Below, in pieces: positions 1 through 9,681 of a DNA stretch of 64,000 nt. Made by a program: the position numbers and the translations under genes. Where the stretch lies: assembly GCA_004357385.1 (NCBI GenBank), contig SMWF01000019.1, forward strand, positions 62,001 to 126,000, in the 5' to 3' direction. Position 1 is the stretch's first letter. The number at the start of each line of letters is the position of its first letter. The notes beneath the pieces were generated by a model, which worked only from the letters and a program-made list of their open reading frames with translations, searched no databases and was not told where the DNA came from. The stretch comes from Gammaproteobacteria bacterium. GTDB taxonomy: Bacteria; Pseudomonadota; Gammaproteobacteria; Pseudomonadales; Azotimanducaceae.

Positions 1-1349
1 CGCATGCCCGGACCCCCCTGGGGGCCTTCGTAACGAACCACCACGACGTCGCCGGCTTTGATCAACCCGTCGAGAATGGCCTTCATCGCGGCTTCCTCTC
101 CGTGAAACACGCGTGCGGTACCGGTGAAGCGCGAACCTTCGTGTCCGGTGATCTTTGCCACTGCACCGTCCGGCGCCAGATTACCGTAGAGGACCACCAG
201 GTGGCTGTCCGGCTTTATCGGATTATCGAAAGGTCGGATGATCTGCTGTCCGTCCGGGTAATCTTCCACCTCGGCCAGGTTCTCAGCCATGGTTCGGCCG
301 GTTACCGTCAGACAATCACCATGCAGCAGCTTTGCGTCCAGCAGACGCTTCATCAGCGGCTGGATGCCGCCGATCGCAATAAGCTCGGACATGCTGTATT
401 TACCTGCTGGACGCATGTCGGCCAGTACCGGTACGCGTGCACCAATTCGGGTGAAGTCGTCCAGTTCCAGGGAGACATTGGCTTCGTGAGCGATGGCCAG
501 CAGGTGCAGCACCGCGTTGGTCGACCCTTCCAGTGCAATTGCGACGGTGATCGCGTTCTCGAACGCTTCAGTGCTGAGAATGTCGGATGGCTTGATGCCG
601 CGTTCGATGAGGTTCATGACGGCGGCGCCGGCGTTGTAGCTGTCGTTGCGCTTGTGTTCGGAAACCGCCTCCTGGGCAGAGCTGTTGGGCAGCGACAGAC
701 CCAAGGCTTCGATCGCCGACGCCATGGTATTGGCGGTGTACATCCCGCTGCAGGAACCTGGCCCCGGAATCGCGGTGGTTTCGACGTTTTTCAGTTCGAG
801 ATCGGAAACCCTGCCGGCCGCATGACCGCCGACGGCTTCGAACACGGAAATGATATCCAGCTTGTCGGGCCCCCCGGGTTGTATGGTGCCCCCGTAGACG
901 AATACGCTCGGCCGATCCAGTCGTGCGATGGCCATGGCGCACGCAGGCATATTCTTGTCGCAGCCGCCGATCGCAACGAATCCGTCGAAGCCCTGGGCGC
1001 CGACCACGGTCTCAATGGAGTCCGCGATGACTTCGCGGGAGACCAGCGAATAGCGCATGCCCGGCGTGCCCATCGAGATGCCGTCCGACACCGTGATCGT
1101 GTTGAACAGAACGCTCTTGGCGCCGGCCTCATCCGCGCCCATCGCTGCGGCCTCGGCCAGGGCGTCGATGTGCATATTGCAAGGCGTGACCATGTTCCAG
1201 GTCGAGGCGATGCCGACCTGCGGCTTGCTGAAGTCCGCGTCCGTGAACCCCACCGCGCGCAGCATGGCACGGCTCGGTGCCTGGTCGACACCGTCGACGA
1301 CGATCGAGGAGTAGGGACGTCTTCTGTCGGGCCCTCTTTCATTAGTCAT
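1..1349 (-). CDS. ilvD: Dihydroxy-acid dehydratase IlvD (C-terminus beyond window)
   Basis: Converts 2,3-dihydroxy-isovalerate and 2,3-dihydroxy-3-methylvalerate to the 2-oxo acids, the third step of valine/isoleucine synthesis. The visible 449 residues start MTNERGPDRR and carry the IlvD/Edd family motifs PCNMH (about residue 56), GGCDKNMPAC (about 128) and GPGSCSGMYTANTM (about 196). C57, C130 and C200 are the likely iron-sulfur ligands by family knowledge. IlvD proteins run to about 555-615 residues, so roughly the last quarter lies off the left edge; no stop is seen. The ATG overlaps the argA stop by 8 bases, so it is probably translated as part of an argE-argA-ilvD transcript. Confidence 0.95.
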   Translation of the reverse strand, partial: MTNERGPDRRRPYSSIVVDGVDQAPSRAMLRAVGFTDADFSKPQVGIASTWNMVTPCNMHIDALAEAAAMGADEAGAKSVLFNTITVSDGISMGTPGMRYSLVSREVIADSIETVVGAQGFDGFVAIGGCDKNMPACAMAIARLDRPSVFVYGGTIQPGGPDKLDIISVFEAVGGHAAGRVSDLELKNVETTAIPGPGSCSGMYTANTMASAIEALGLSLPNSSAQEAVSEHKRNDSYNAGAAVMNLIERGIKPSDILSTEAFENAITVAIALEGSTNAVLHLLAIAHEANVSLELDDFTRIGARVPVLADMRPAGKYSMSELIAIGGIQPLMKRLLDAKLLHGDCLTVTGRTMAENLAEVEDYPDGQQIIRPFDNPIKPDSHLVVLYGNLAPDGAVAKITGHEGSRFTGTARVFHGEEAAMKAILDGLIKAGDVVVVRYEGPQGGPGM

Positions 1350-2706
1350 GGGGGTTGGTCAGCCTTTTCAATACAATGTGTGAACCGCGTTGGTGATTGT
1401 AGATCTGTTGCTGGGATTTCGGCAGATCGGTGATGTCAGCGTCGTTGAAACCCCGCTCGAGGAACCACTCGCGGGCTTGCGTGGTCAAGGCAAACAGGGT
1501 GCCTATGCCAGCGCCACGAACCTGGCTCTCCGCCTTGTGCAGCAGCCGGTCGCCGAGGGATCTGTCGGTGGCGTGACTGTCGCGATACGCTGGGTGGGTC
1601 GCCAGACATGCAAGTTCGGCCATGTTGTCCGCCGCGTATGGATACACTGCACAGCAGCCGATGATGATGCCGTCGAGCTCCGCGACTAGAAAGCGATCGA
1701 TCTCCTGCTCAAGCCGCTCGCGGGGTCGTTTCACCAGCGCGCCTTCGACTTCGATCGGGCGAATCAACTCTGCAATCCCGGCAACGTCGTCGATGCCGGC
1801 GGGACGGATGTGGCGGAACTCCTGTTCGCTGACCTGCGTGCCGGAACCCGCTGCCGTGAACAACTCTTCGAGCAACGCGCCATCGTCCGCATAGGAGACC
1901 AGATGGGCCCGATCCACGCCGGCGCGTACGGTGCGCAGCAGTTCGGTTAGCCGCATTCGCGTCACGGGGTTGAGCTCGGTCTCGCTCAGCAGGGCCTCCA
2001 CATCGCGAGGCGTGAGTTCGCTGAAGGCCTGATCGGCTCCAGTCATGGTCTGGTTGCCGAGTCGACCGGATCGGTCGAGCACGATCAACTTATCGGCCTT
2101 GAGGCTGACCGCGACGTCCGCGGCCAGTTCTTCAGCGTTCAGATTGAACGCCTGTCCAGAGGGCGAATGTGCAAGCGGCGATATCAGTACCAGCGCGCCG
2201 CTGTCGAGGAGTTCAGCGATGCTCTTCGCGTCCACGCGGCGCGCGCGCCCCGTATGCTCATGATCGACACCGTCGATGACGCCGAGCGGCTTGGCGGTAA
2301 CCAGATTGCCGGATACCACCAGCACCCTGGCTTTGTGCAGGGGCGTGTTCGGAATACCGGTGGAAAACCAACCCTCGATCGTGCTGCGCACCACTGCAAC
2401 GGTGGCCTCGACGACTTCCATCGCAGGCGCGTCGGTGATGCGGCGATGACCCTCGTATTTGCTCGTGAGGTTGCGCGCAGCAAGCGCCCGATCGATCTGG
2501 GGTCGTGCGCCGTGCACCAGCACCACACGCACACCTAGTACCGACAGCAATGCCAGATCATGGATGATGTTCACAAGGTTGGCGTGCTCGATGGCATCAC
2601 CACCGAGCATCACCACGAACGTCTTACCGCGATGTTTGCCGATGTACGGAGTCGACGCGCGGAACCACCGAGCATAGGCGGTTGAGTCTGGACTCCTGGT
2701 ATCCAT
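1342..2706 (-). CDS. argA: N-acetylglutamate synthase ArgA
   Basis: Acetylates glutamate with acetyl-CoA, the first step of arginine synthesis. The 454 residues have the classical two-domain layout: an amino-acid-kinase-like fold in the first 280 residues (FVVMLGGDAIEH, VLVHGARPQI) and a GNAT acetyltransferase domain in the last 160 (RHIRPAGIDDVAGIAELI, ELACLATHPAYR). In this family the kinase-like domain holds the arginine feedback site. It lies between argE (62-base gap) and ilvD (8-base overlap) on the same strand. The ATG opens MDTRSPDSTAYARWFRAS, which suits the family N-terminus. Confidence 0.95.
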   Translation of the reverse strand: MDTRSPDSTAYARWFRASTPYIGKHRGKTFVVMLGGDAIEHANLVNIIHDLALLSVLGVRVVLVHGARPQIDRALAARNLTSKYEGHRRITDAPAMEVVEATVAVVRSTIEGWFSTGIPNTPLHKARVLVVSGNLVTAKPLGVIDGVDHEHTGRARRVDAKSIAELLDSGALVLISPLAHSPSGQAFNLNAEELAADVAVSLKADKLIVLDRSGRLGNQTMTGADQAFSELTPRDVEALLSETELNPVTRMRLTELLRTVRAGVDRAHLVSYADDGALLEELFTAAGSGTQVSEQEFRHIRPAGIDDVAGIAELIRPIEVEGALVKRPRERLEQEIDRFLVAELDGIIIGCCAVYPYAADNMAELACLATHPAYRDSHATDRSLGDRLLHKAESQVRGAGIGTLFALTTQAREWFLERGFNDADITDLPKSQQQIYNHQRGSHIVLKRLTNPHD

Positions 2707-2768
2707 GGCTTCGTGCCGGACGAAAAAGGGGCGAATTATGCCTGTTTTTGCAGCGTTGAACAGCCGGA

Positions 2769-3929
2769 TCAGGTGGCTCGGCTGTCGAGGCAGTAACGCG
2801 CAATCACTTCGCTCAGGGTGTCTATTGTCGGTTGCAGCTGATCAGCACTCAGGTACTCGTCGGGCTGGTGCGCCTGATCTATGTCGCCTGGGCCGAACAC
2901 TACTGTCTCCATCCCCAGCTGTTGCAGGAACGGCCCCTCGGTGCCAAAGGCAACGGTGCCCGCGCTGTGCCCCGACAGTTCTTCAAGCGTGCGGACCAGG
3001 CTGCAATCCACAGGAGTCTCAAACGGTGGGACAGGGGTGGAAAGCGCGGTAATGTCGATTGGCGTGCCTTGCGACTCTGCAACACGACGCAACCGGATTC
3101 GAAGCTCGTCGAGAACTTCATCACTGTCCATGCCGGGCAGCAGGCGAAGGTCAATCTGCAGCTCGGCGTCTGCACAAATTCGATTCGGGTTGTCGCCGGC
3201 GCGCAGGCAGCCGAGGTTCATTGTCGGCACCGATACATCGAATGCGACATTCACATATTGTTGGGCGAGCTGGCTGCGATAGGTGAGTAGTTCACTCATC
3301 ACCGAATGCATCGCATCGAGGGCATTGCGGCCGAGGTCCGGATTAGACGAATGACCCGACGCGCCCTGCAGGGTAATACATAGCGTCATGAACCCTTTGT
3401 GAGCGTAAACGGGAATCGCGCGGGTGGGTTCACCGATGATCGCATAGTCTGCCTGTAGACGGCCGCACTCGGCCAGATAGCGTGCGCCTGCCATGGATGA
3501 CTCTTCGTCGGAGGTTGCGACGACGGTCAGGGGAGACTGCAATGGCTTGTCGACAAACTGCGCGGCGGCAGCGATTGCGAGCGGAAAGAAACCCTTCATG
3601 TCGCAACTGCCCAGTCCGTAAAATCGGCCGTCGCGTTCGGTCATCTCGAACGGATCGTGTGACCAGCGGGTGTCATCGAAGGGCACGGTATCGGTGTGGC
3701 CGGCCAGCACGAGACCGCCTTGGCCGCCCCCCAGCCGGGCGATCAGATTTGCCTTGCCCGGTTTATCGGGCAGTGGCATGACCTCGGTGGCGAAGCCTAG
3801 TTCATCCAGCCAATTGGCCAGGTGGTTGATGACGCCGAGATTGCTCTGGTCCAGCGCCGCGTTTGTGCAACTCACCGACGGTTCGCCGATTAGCGTCGCA
3901 AGCATATCCAGCACCTTGGGAACGGCCAT
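2769..3929 (-). CDS. argE: Acetylornithine deacetylase ArgE
   Basis: Hydrolyses N2-acetylornithine to ornithine and acetate in arginine synthesis. It is a cytoplasmic M20-family metallohydrolase of 386 residues. Visible metal and catalytic motifs are AGHTDTVP (H78, D80), GSCDMKG (bridging D110) and SDEESS (E142/E143), with a C-terminal GPGDIDQAHQPDEYL segment carrying the last metal histidine. The dimerisation domain starts at about residue 175. It is the first gene of the minus-strand arginine group. A gene encoding ArgE together with a classical ArgA suggests the linear acetyl pathway, although argJ could exist elsewhere. Confidence 0.93.
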   Translation of the reverse strand: MAVPKVLDMLATLIGEPSVSCTNAALDQSNLGVINHLANWLDELGFATEVMPLPDKPGKANLIARLGGGQGGLVLAGHTDTVPFDDTRWSHDPFEMTERDGRFYGLGSCDMKGFFPLAIAAAAQFVDKPLQSPLTVVATSDEESSMAGARYLAECGRLQADYAIIGEPTRAIPVYAHKGFMTLCITLQGASGHSSNPDLGRNALDAMHSVMSELLTYRSQLAQQYVNVAFDVSVPTMNLGCLRAGDNPNRICADAELQIDLRLLPGMDSDEVLDELRIRLRRVAESQGTPIDITALSTPVPPFETPVDCSLVRTLEELSGHSAGTVAFGTEGPFLQQLGMETVVFGPGDIDQAHQPDEYLSADQLQPTIDTLSEVIARYCLDSRAT

Positions 3930-3957
3930 AGGCGGCGCTCGCGGTGTGATTTACGGC

Positions 3958-3986
3958 ATAATGCCCCGTTTCGTGACAGTGGTCTA
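3958..3986 (-). promoter_or_regulatory. Candidate sigma-70 promoter for argE
   Basis: On the minus strand TAGACC (-35, 3981-3986) and CATTAT (-10, 3958-3963) are separated by 17 bases, 28 bases before the argE start. Each hexamer matches the consensus at four of six positions. The -10 lies inside the perfect palindrome GGCATAATGCC (3955-3965), which could be an operator. I see no convincing ArgR box. Confidence 0.4.
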
Positions 3987-3996
3987 ACATTGGCGG

Positions 3997-4025
3997 TTGA
4001 AAACGACCTTTCCATGCCTTTTACT
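3997..4025 (+). promoter_or_regulatory. Candidate sigma-70 promoter for the motor ATPase-glnE-ilvE group
   Basis: TTGAAA (3997-4002) and TTTACT (4020-4025) are spaced by 17 bases and end 32 bases before the ATG at 4058. The -35 matches five of six positions, the -10 four of six. It lies in the 128-base divergent gap shared with argE, so both groups may be controlled from one region. Confidence 0.4.
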
Positions 4026-4057
4026 GGCGGAATCGGCTCAACGCTCAGCAGACCCCA

Positions 4058-5857
4058 ATGGCAGCGGTAGATCAGGAAACTGCGGAAATTCGCGCCCCGG
4101 AGAAGTTGATCGAACTTCGGTCGGCGCTCGATGATCTGGTGCGCGAGGGGCACGTCGGGCAACGTGATGCCGAGGACATCCTCATTGCGCCGCGTAGCCA
4201 GAAACAGCTGCAGATGCATCCGCTGGAAGTCATCGCCGATCGTGAACTGGACGATCGCCTGATTGACGGCGGCGCGATCGACCTTGAAATGCTGACCCAA
4301 TGGCTGTGTGACGCATCCGGACAACCTGGCGTACGCATTGATCCCCTCAAGGTCAATGTCAACAAATCAACCGAAGTCATGTCGTATGCGTTCGCCCAGC
4401 GCCACAATATTCTGGCGATCGACGTGCGTGACGATGTTGTGGTGATCGCCAGTGCACAGCCCTTCATGTATCAGTGGGAGGGCATGCTTACCCAGACGCT
4501 GCGCGGACGGCGCATCGAACGGGTCGTGACCAATCCGGCCGACCTCGCGCGTTACACCCTCGAGTTCTACTCCACGGCGCGCTCAGTTGCAAAGGCAAGT
4601 GCCGAAGGCCTGCATCTTTCCCACGTCACGAACTTCGAGCAGATGCTCGAACTGGGACAGCTGAAGTCACCCGAAGCCAATGATGCACACATCGTCAACA
4701 TCGTCGATTGGCTGTTGCAGTACGCGTTCGACCAGCGCGCCAGTGATATTCACATCGAACCACGTCGCGAGAAGGGTCACGTTCGATTTCGCATCGACGG
4801 GGTCATGCATCCGGTGTACGACTTGCCACCGGCCGTCAGTGCTGCCGTGGTCAGTCGGCTGAAAATACTCGGGCGCATGGATGTTGCAGAGAAACGCAAA
4901 CCCCAGGACGGGCGATTGAAGACCAAAAGCCCGGAAGGCTCGGAAATCGAACTGCGTTTGTCGACGCTGCCCACCGCGTTCGGCGAGAAACTGGTGATGC
5001 GAATTTTCGATCCGGACGTGCTGCTGCGCAGTTTCAAAGATCTCGGCCTGACCGGCGACGACCATACGCAGTGGCAAAGCATGATCCACGAAAGTAACGG
5101 CATCGTGCTGGTGACCGGCCCGACGGGCTCGGGGAAAACGACCACGCTTTACTCGACGCTGAAGCAGTTGGCGACGCCTCAGGTAAATGTCTGCACGATC
5201 GAAGACCCGATCGAAATGGTCGAGCCGGCCTTCAATCAGATGCAGGTTCAGCCGAACATCGAAGTGACCTTTGCCTCGGGGGTAAGGGCGCTGCTCCGCC
5301 AGGATCCGGATATCATCATGATTGGTGAGGTACGAGATCTCGAGACCGCGGAGATCGCGATTCAGGCGGCCTTGACGGGACACCTCGTACTTTCCACCTT
5401 GCACACCAATGATGCTCCCAGCGCCATAACCAGGTTGTTGGATCTGGGGGTCCCCGCCTACCTGATAAAGGAAACCGTACTCGGGGTGATGGCTCAGCGC
5501 CTGGTGCGCACCCTGTGTCCCCATTGTAAGGAACAGGCCAGCGTGGACCTGGAGGCGTGGAGCCTGCTGATGAAACCGTTCAAAGCAAAACCTCCGCGGC
5601 ACCTTTATACGCCCGTTGGCTGTTTAGAATGTCGTGATACCGGATACCTGGGGCGGATGGGTTTGTACGAGATTCTGCCCATGTCCGAATCGATAAAGGA
5701 ACTCACGACTTCGGAGGCAGATATCAGTCGTCTTCGGCGTCGGGGCCTCAAGGACGGCATGCGCACCTTGCGGCTCGCGGGGGCACAAAAAGTCGGCGCT
5801 GGCCTGACGACGATCGCCGAGGTGCTGCGGGTAGCGCCACTTTCCCAATCTGAGTGA
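4058..5857 (+). CDS. GspE/PilB-family secretion or pilus motor ATPase
   Basis: A hexameric secretion ATPase of the type II secretion/type IV pilus assembly class, 599 residues. The first 150 residues resemble the GspE N-terminal domain. The core has GPTGSGKTTT (Walker A, about residue 354), RQDPDIIMIGEVRD (Walker B/Asp box region), and a zinc tetracysteine motif CPHC (about 487) plus CLEC (about 522), typical of assembly rather than retraction ATPases. No inner-membrane platform (GspF/PilC), pilin or secretin gene is in the window, so its partner system is unknown. It ends 10 bases before glnE and is probably co-transcribed with it. PilB or GspE identity cannot be decided here. Confidence 0.88.
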   Translation: MAAVDQETAEIRAPEKLIELRSALDDLVREGHVGQRDAEDILIAPRSQKQLQMHPLEVIADRELDDRLIDGGAIDLEMLTQWLCDASGQPGVRIDPLKVNVNKSTEVMSYAFAQRHNILAIDVRDDVVVIASAQPFMYQWEGMLTQTLRGRRIERVVTNPADLARYTLEFYSTARSVAKASAEGLHLSHVTNFEQMLELGQLKSPEANDAHIVNIVDWLLQYAFDQRASDIHIEPRREKGHVRFRIDGVMHPVYDLPPAVSAAVVSRLKILGRMDVAEKRKPQDGRLKTKSPEGSEIELRLSTLPTAFGEKLVMRIFDPDVLLRSFKDLGLTGDDHTQWQSMIHESNGIVLVTGPTGSGKTTTLYSTLKQLATPQVNVCTIEDPIEMVEPAFNQMQVQPNIEVTFASGVRALLRQDPDIIMIGEVRDLETAEIAIQAALTGHLVLSTLHTNDAPSAITRLLDLGVPAYLIKETVLGVMAQRLVRTLCPHCKEQASVDLEAWSLLMKPFKAKPPRHLYTPVGCLECRDTGYLGRMGLYEILPMSESIKELTTSEADISRLRRRGLKDGMRTLRLAGAQKVGAGLTTIAEVLRVAPLSQSE

Positions 5858-5867
5858 CGGCTCACGA

Positions 5868-8684
5868 GTGAGCGTGCCTGACGTCGAGGGTCTACCGGAC
5901 GAACTCGCAGAGGCTGGCCGCGCCAGTTTACAGCAATTGCTGAAATCGCTGAACGCCACGCAACGCGCTGAGCTGTATGAGCAAATTGAGGAGCCTGCGC
6001 TGGCGGCCCAGCTGCGCGCCGTGCTGGCATGCAGCGACTACCTGGCCGGCGTCGTGAGTTCGCAACCTGTGTGGTTGTTGGGCTTTCTAAGGGATCGGGA
6101 TTTCGATAAGCCGTTCACCGCGACGACGCTCCATGTGCTGATCGAGACTCACCTGGAAGCGGCATCCGACATGGATGAGCTGATGCGAGGATTGCGTCGC
6201 GTGCGTAGCGCTGCGCAGGTCCACATCATCTGGCGGGACTTCATCGTTCGGGACTATCACGAGACGGTGGCGGCGACTACCTTGCTCGCCGATGGTCTGA
6301 TTGACTTCAGCCTGGGGCGCCTGTACGGCTGGCTGGTCGAGGAGCTGGGCGAGCCTGTTGGGGACGACGGGGTGACGGCGCAACGCATGGTGGTGTTCGC
6401 GCTGGGCAAGCTGGGGGCCGTGGAACTCAACCTCTCCTCGGACGTCGATCTGGTGTTTGCTTACCCGGACGCGGGCGCCTTGAGTGCTTCTAAGAAGACC
6501 CCTCAGGCTTTCTTTCTGCGCCTGGGGCAACGTCTGGTCCAGTCGCTGGACAACGTGACGGCGGAGGGTTTCGCGTTCCGGGTCGACATGCGATTGCGAC
6601 CCTATGGGAACAGCGGCGCACTCGTGATGAATTTCGCGGCCCTCGAGCGTTACTACGAAGAGCAGGGTCGCAGCTGGGAGCGCTACGCACTGATTCGCGC
6701 CCGTGTCTGTGCGGGCGATCGCCGCGCCGGGGCGCTGCTGCTCGCCAACCTGCGGCCCTTCGTGTATCGGCGCTACCTGGATTTCGGTGCCGTGGACGCG
6801 CTGCGCGAGATGAAGCGGAGGGTAGATCGCGAACGCAGCGCTACCAAGCTGCGCGACAACATCAAGTTGGGTCCTGGAGGAATCCGGGACGTCGAGTTCG
6901 TGGTGCAGATGCTTCAGCTGATCTGGGGTGGCCGCCATCCAGAGCTGGAGATCGGGCGCACCCTCGAAGCCCTGGGCGCGTTGACAGCCCTGCAGTTGAT
7001 CTCGCGCGAAGTTCAACACAGCCTTCGAGAGGGGTACGTATTCCTGCGCGACACGGAGCATAAGCTCCAGGGATTCAACGATACCCAGACCCAGCTGCTG
7101 CCGAAGCGTTTGCGCGACCAGGCTCGCCTGGCGTGGCTGATGGGATTCGCCGACTACGAAGCGTTCCTCGACTGCCTGAACGGCCACCGGCGACGGGTAG
7201 CGGAAGCGTTTCGCGAGATGATCCCCGATGTGGGAACACCTGAGGATGCTTCAACCTGGCGCAGGCTGTGGGAGGCGACGGGGGAGGATCTCGTTCCGCA
7301 GCTGGAGGCGCTGGGTATGGGCGCATCGGAAGACCAGCAGTTGGTGGTTGGAGTGATTCACCGGCTGCGGGATGCGCAAGCTCGCGGTGCGGTTGCTCAG
7401 GAGGGTCGGGATCGCCTGGATGCGTTGCTGCCGATGTTGCTGGAGCAGGCGTTTACCGGCTCAACACCGGCGCGATCGCTGAATCGGGTGGTCCCGTTGC
7501 TCGAAGCCGTGCTGCGCCGCTCGGCGTATCTGGTATTGCTTGGCGAGAATCCGAGAGCACTGGGGTTGCTTATGGAAATTTGCGCCAGGAGTCGCTGGAT
7601 GGCGAGCGAACTCGCGCACCATCCAGCGCTGTTGGATGACCTGCTCGACCCGCGGGGACTCTTCGAACTTCCGGAGCGCGCAACACTGGCGCGGGAGCTC
7701 AGGACACGGTTGGGTCACGCTCGGGATGCAGAAGAGGCACAGGAGACACTGTGTTCCTTCAAGGAATCGCACAGTTTCCGCTGTGCGGCCTGTCAGTTGC
7801 GCGGCAGCCTGTCGCTGATGAACGTCAGCGACTATCTGACATTCCTCGCCGAAGTGGTACTTGAAGGTGCGCTCGACCTCGCCTGGGAGATGACGGCAGC
7901 TCAGCAGGGTGAGCCCCAGGGCGGGGAACGGCCGTTCGTAATCGTTGGCTATGGCAAGCTCGGGGGGCTCGAGCTGGGCCCGGACTCGGATCTCGATCTC
8001 GTGTTCGTGCATGCATTGGATGCTGGCCAATCGGGATTTCTGCATCGCCTGGTCAGGCGCCTCATGACCCTGTTGACCGCCCACACCCATTCGGGCGCCA
8101 TGTATGAGATTGACATGCGGCTGCGACCGGACGGACGTTCGGGCCTGATGGTCAGTTCGCTTGCGAGCTTCGAGCAATATCAGCTGCAGGAGGCGTGGGT
8201 GTGGGAACAACAGGCACTGGTCCGAGCGCGGCCGGTTGCAGGCGATGCGGAACTCGCCGAACGGTTCGTTGCGTTGCGGCGATCGTTGCTTTGCCAGCCA
8301 AGGAAGCACGCCGAACTGCGCGTCGATATTGTCGATATGCGTGGTCGCATCGCGCAGGCCGATGCTGACGAAACTGATCTCAAGCGCGGGGTCGGAGGTA
8401 TCGTCGACATAGAATTTATGGTGCAATACCTCGTTCTGGCATGGGCCTTGGAACACCCTGAGCTGTGCGAGTTCACTGACAACGTCCGAATCCTCGGTGC
8501 CGCCGCTCGGGTTGGCGTGCTCAGCGAATCGCAGCGCAGCTTGCTGACCGACGCGTATCTGGCGCTACGCGCCGAACGACACCGAACGGCCTTGGACATT
8601 GTGGACGACCAACGCGCTCGCGAGGTGCTGGAGCGACACCGGGACGGCGTCCGGGGCATCTGGAAGCAGCTGTTCGAATCCTAG
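5868..8684 (+). CDS. glnE: Bifunctional glutamine synthetase adenylyltransferase/deadenylase GlnE
   Basis: Adenylylates and deadenylylates glutamine synthetase in response to PII protein and glutamine. The 938 residues match the usual length of about 945. Two nucleotidyltransferase domains are visible: the N-terminal deadenylylase with GKLGAVELNLSSDVDLVF (about residue 178) and the C-terminal adenylylase with GYGKLGGLELGPDSDLDL (about 693). Both keep the paired metal aspartates. The start is GTG at 5868, 10 bases after the motor ATPase stop. ilvE follows after 51 bases. The pairing glnE-ilvE is also known from Pseudomonas. Confidence 0.96.
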   Translation: MSVPDVEGLPDELAEAGRASLQQLLKSLNATQRAELYEQIEEPALAAQLRAVLACSDYLAGVVSSQPVWLLGFLRDRDFDKPFTATTLHVLIETHLEAASDMDELMRGLRRVRSAAQVHIIWRDFIVRDYHETVAATTLLADGLIDFSLGRLYGWLVEELGEPVGDDGVTAQRMVVFALGKLGAVELNLSSDVDLVFAYPDAGALSASKKTPQAFFLRLGQRLVQSLDNVTAEGFAFRVDMRLRPYGNSGALVMNFAALERYYEEQGRSWERYALIRARVCAGDRRAGALLLANLRPFVYRRYLDFGAVDALREMKRRVDRERSATKLRDNIKLGPGGIRDVEFVVQMLQLIWGGRHPELEIGRTLEALGALTALQLISREVQHSLREGYVFLRDTEHKLQGFNDTQTQLLPKRLRDQARLAWLMGFADYEAFLDCLNGHRRRVAEAFREMIPDVGTPEDASTWRRLWEATGEDLVPQLEALGMGASEDQQLVVGVIHRLRDAQARGAVAQEGRDRLDALLPMLLEQAFTGSTPARSLNRVVPLLEAVLRRSAYLVLLGENPRALGLLMEICARSRWMASELAHHPALLDDLLDPRGLFELPERATLARELRTRLGHARDAEEAQETLCSFKESHSFRCAACQLRGSLSLMNVSDYLTFLAEVVLEGALDLAWEMTAAQQGEPQGGERPFVIVGYGKLGGLELGPDSDLDLVFVHALDAGQSGFLHRLVRRLMTLLTAHTHSGAMYEIDMRLRPDGRSGLMVSSLASFEQYQLQEAWVWEQQALVRARPVAGDAELAERFVALRRSLLCQPRKHAELRVDIVDMRGRIAQADADETDLKRGVGGIVDIEFMVQYLVLAWALEHPELCEFTDNVRILGAAARVGVLSESQRSLLTDAYLALRAERHRTALDIVDDQRAREVLERHRDGVRGIWKQLFES

Positions 8685-8735
8685 TTAACCCAGCACCTGC
8701 CCGCGCGACTCAAGGCCAGGCGAAGGAGTGATGTG

Positions 8736-9677
8736 ATGACCGATGTGCCGTTCTCGGAGCGTGAAGGCTGGATATGGTTCAACGGAGAGATGGTGCCCTG
8801 GCGGGACGCCAAGGTGCATGTATTGACCCATACGCTGCACTATGGGCTGGGCGTGTTCGAGGGTGTCCGCGCGTACAACACCCGTCGTGGCGCGACGATC
8901 TTTCGGCTCGCGGATCACACCGAACGGCTGTTCAACTCCGCGCACATTCTGGGTATGGAGATCCCCTTCAGTCCCGAGGAAATCAGTGCGGCGCAGTGTG
9001 AGGTCATTCGTGCAAACGATCTGGACGAGGGATATCTGCGACCGATGTGTTTCTACGGCTCGGAAGCGATGGGACTGCGCGCGGAAGGATTGTCGACCAA
9101 CGCCATCATAGCCGCGTGGCCGTGGCCGTCTTACATGGACCCGGAAGCCACCGAGCGCGGCATCACCGTGCGGACGTCGTCCTACACGCGGCACCACGTG
9201 AACATCACCATGTGCAAAGCAAAGGCCAACGGCAACTACATCAATTCAATGCTGGCCCTGCGAGAAGCGCTGGACAGCGGCTGTGAGGAAGCGCTGCTGC
9301 TGGACAACGAAGGGTATGTTGTCGAAGGCAGTGGCGAGAACGTCTTTCTCGTCAAGAACGGGGAACTGCACACGCCGGAACTGGCGTCGTGCCTCGATGG
9401 AATCACCCGGCGCACCATCCTCTGCTTCGCGCAGGAATTGGGTGTTCGGCTGCACGAGCGGCGCATTACCCGCGATGAGGTATACATCGCCGACGAAGCA
9501 TTCTTTACGGGTACCGCCGCTGAAGTGGTCCCGATTCGCGAACTGGACGGACGCAGGATTGGCGATGGCAAGCGCGGCGAACTGACTGAACAGCTGCAGT
9601 CGATGTACTTCGATCAGGTTCGCGGCAATCGCAACGCGCACGCCGAGTGGCACACGCCGGTCGCCGACGCGGGATAA
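8736..9677 (+). CDS. ilvE: Branched-chain amino acid aminotransferase IlvE
   Basis: PLP-dependent class IV aminotransferase that moves amino groups between glutamate and the 2-oxo acids of valine, leucine and isoleucine. The 313 residues contain CKAKANGNY, whose second lysine (about K163) is the likely PLP lysine, and EGSGENVFLV plus FFTGTAAEV, which bind the cofactor phosphate in this family. I chose ATG 8736 because AAGGAG (8723-8728) lies seven bases upstream; a GTG one codon earlier is possible. The gene converges with tolC with a gap of four bases, leaving no room for a separate terminator. Confidence 0.95.
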   Translation: MTDVPFSEREGWIWFNGEMVPWRDAKVHVLTHTLHYGLGVFEGVRAYNTRRGATIFRLADHTERLFNSAHILGMEIPFSPEEISAAQCEVIRANDLDEGYLRPMCFYGSEAMGLRAEGLSTNAIIAAWPWPSYMDPEATERGITVRTSSYTRHHVNITMCKAKANGNYINSMLALREALDSGCEEALLLDNEGYVVEGSGENVFLVKNGELHTPELASCLDGITRRTILCFAQELGVRLHERRITRDEVYIADEAFFTGTAAEVVPIRELDGRRIGDGKRGELTEQLQSMYFDQVRGNRNAHAEWHTPVADAG

Positions 9678-9681
9678 CTCG

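Noticed and set aside
102-1433. 443-codon open frame on the plus strand opposite ilvD
   Set aside because: It has no recognisable motif and lies antisense to ilvD, whose motifs are clear; long antisense frames are common at this GC content.
3955-3965. GGCATAATGCC palindrome as an ArgR box for argE
   Set aside because: Too short and does not match the AT-rich ARG-box consensus; noted only as part of the promoter.
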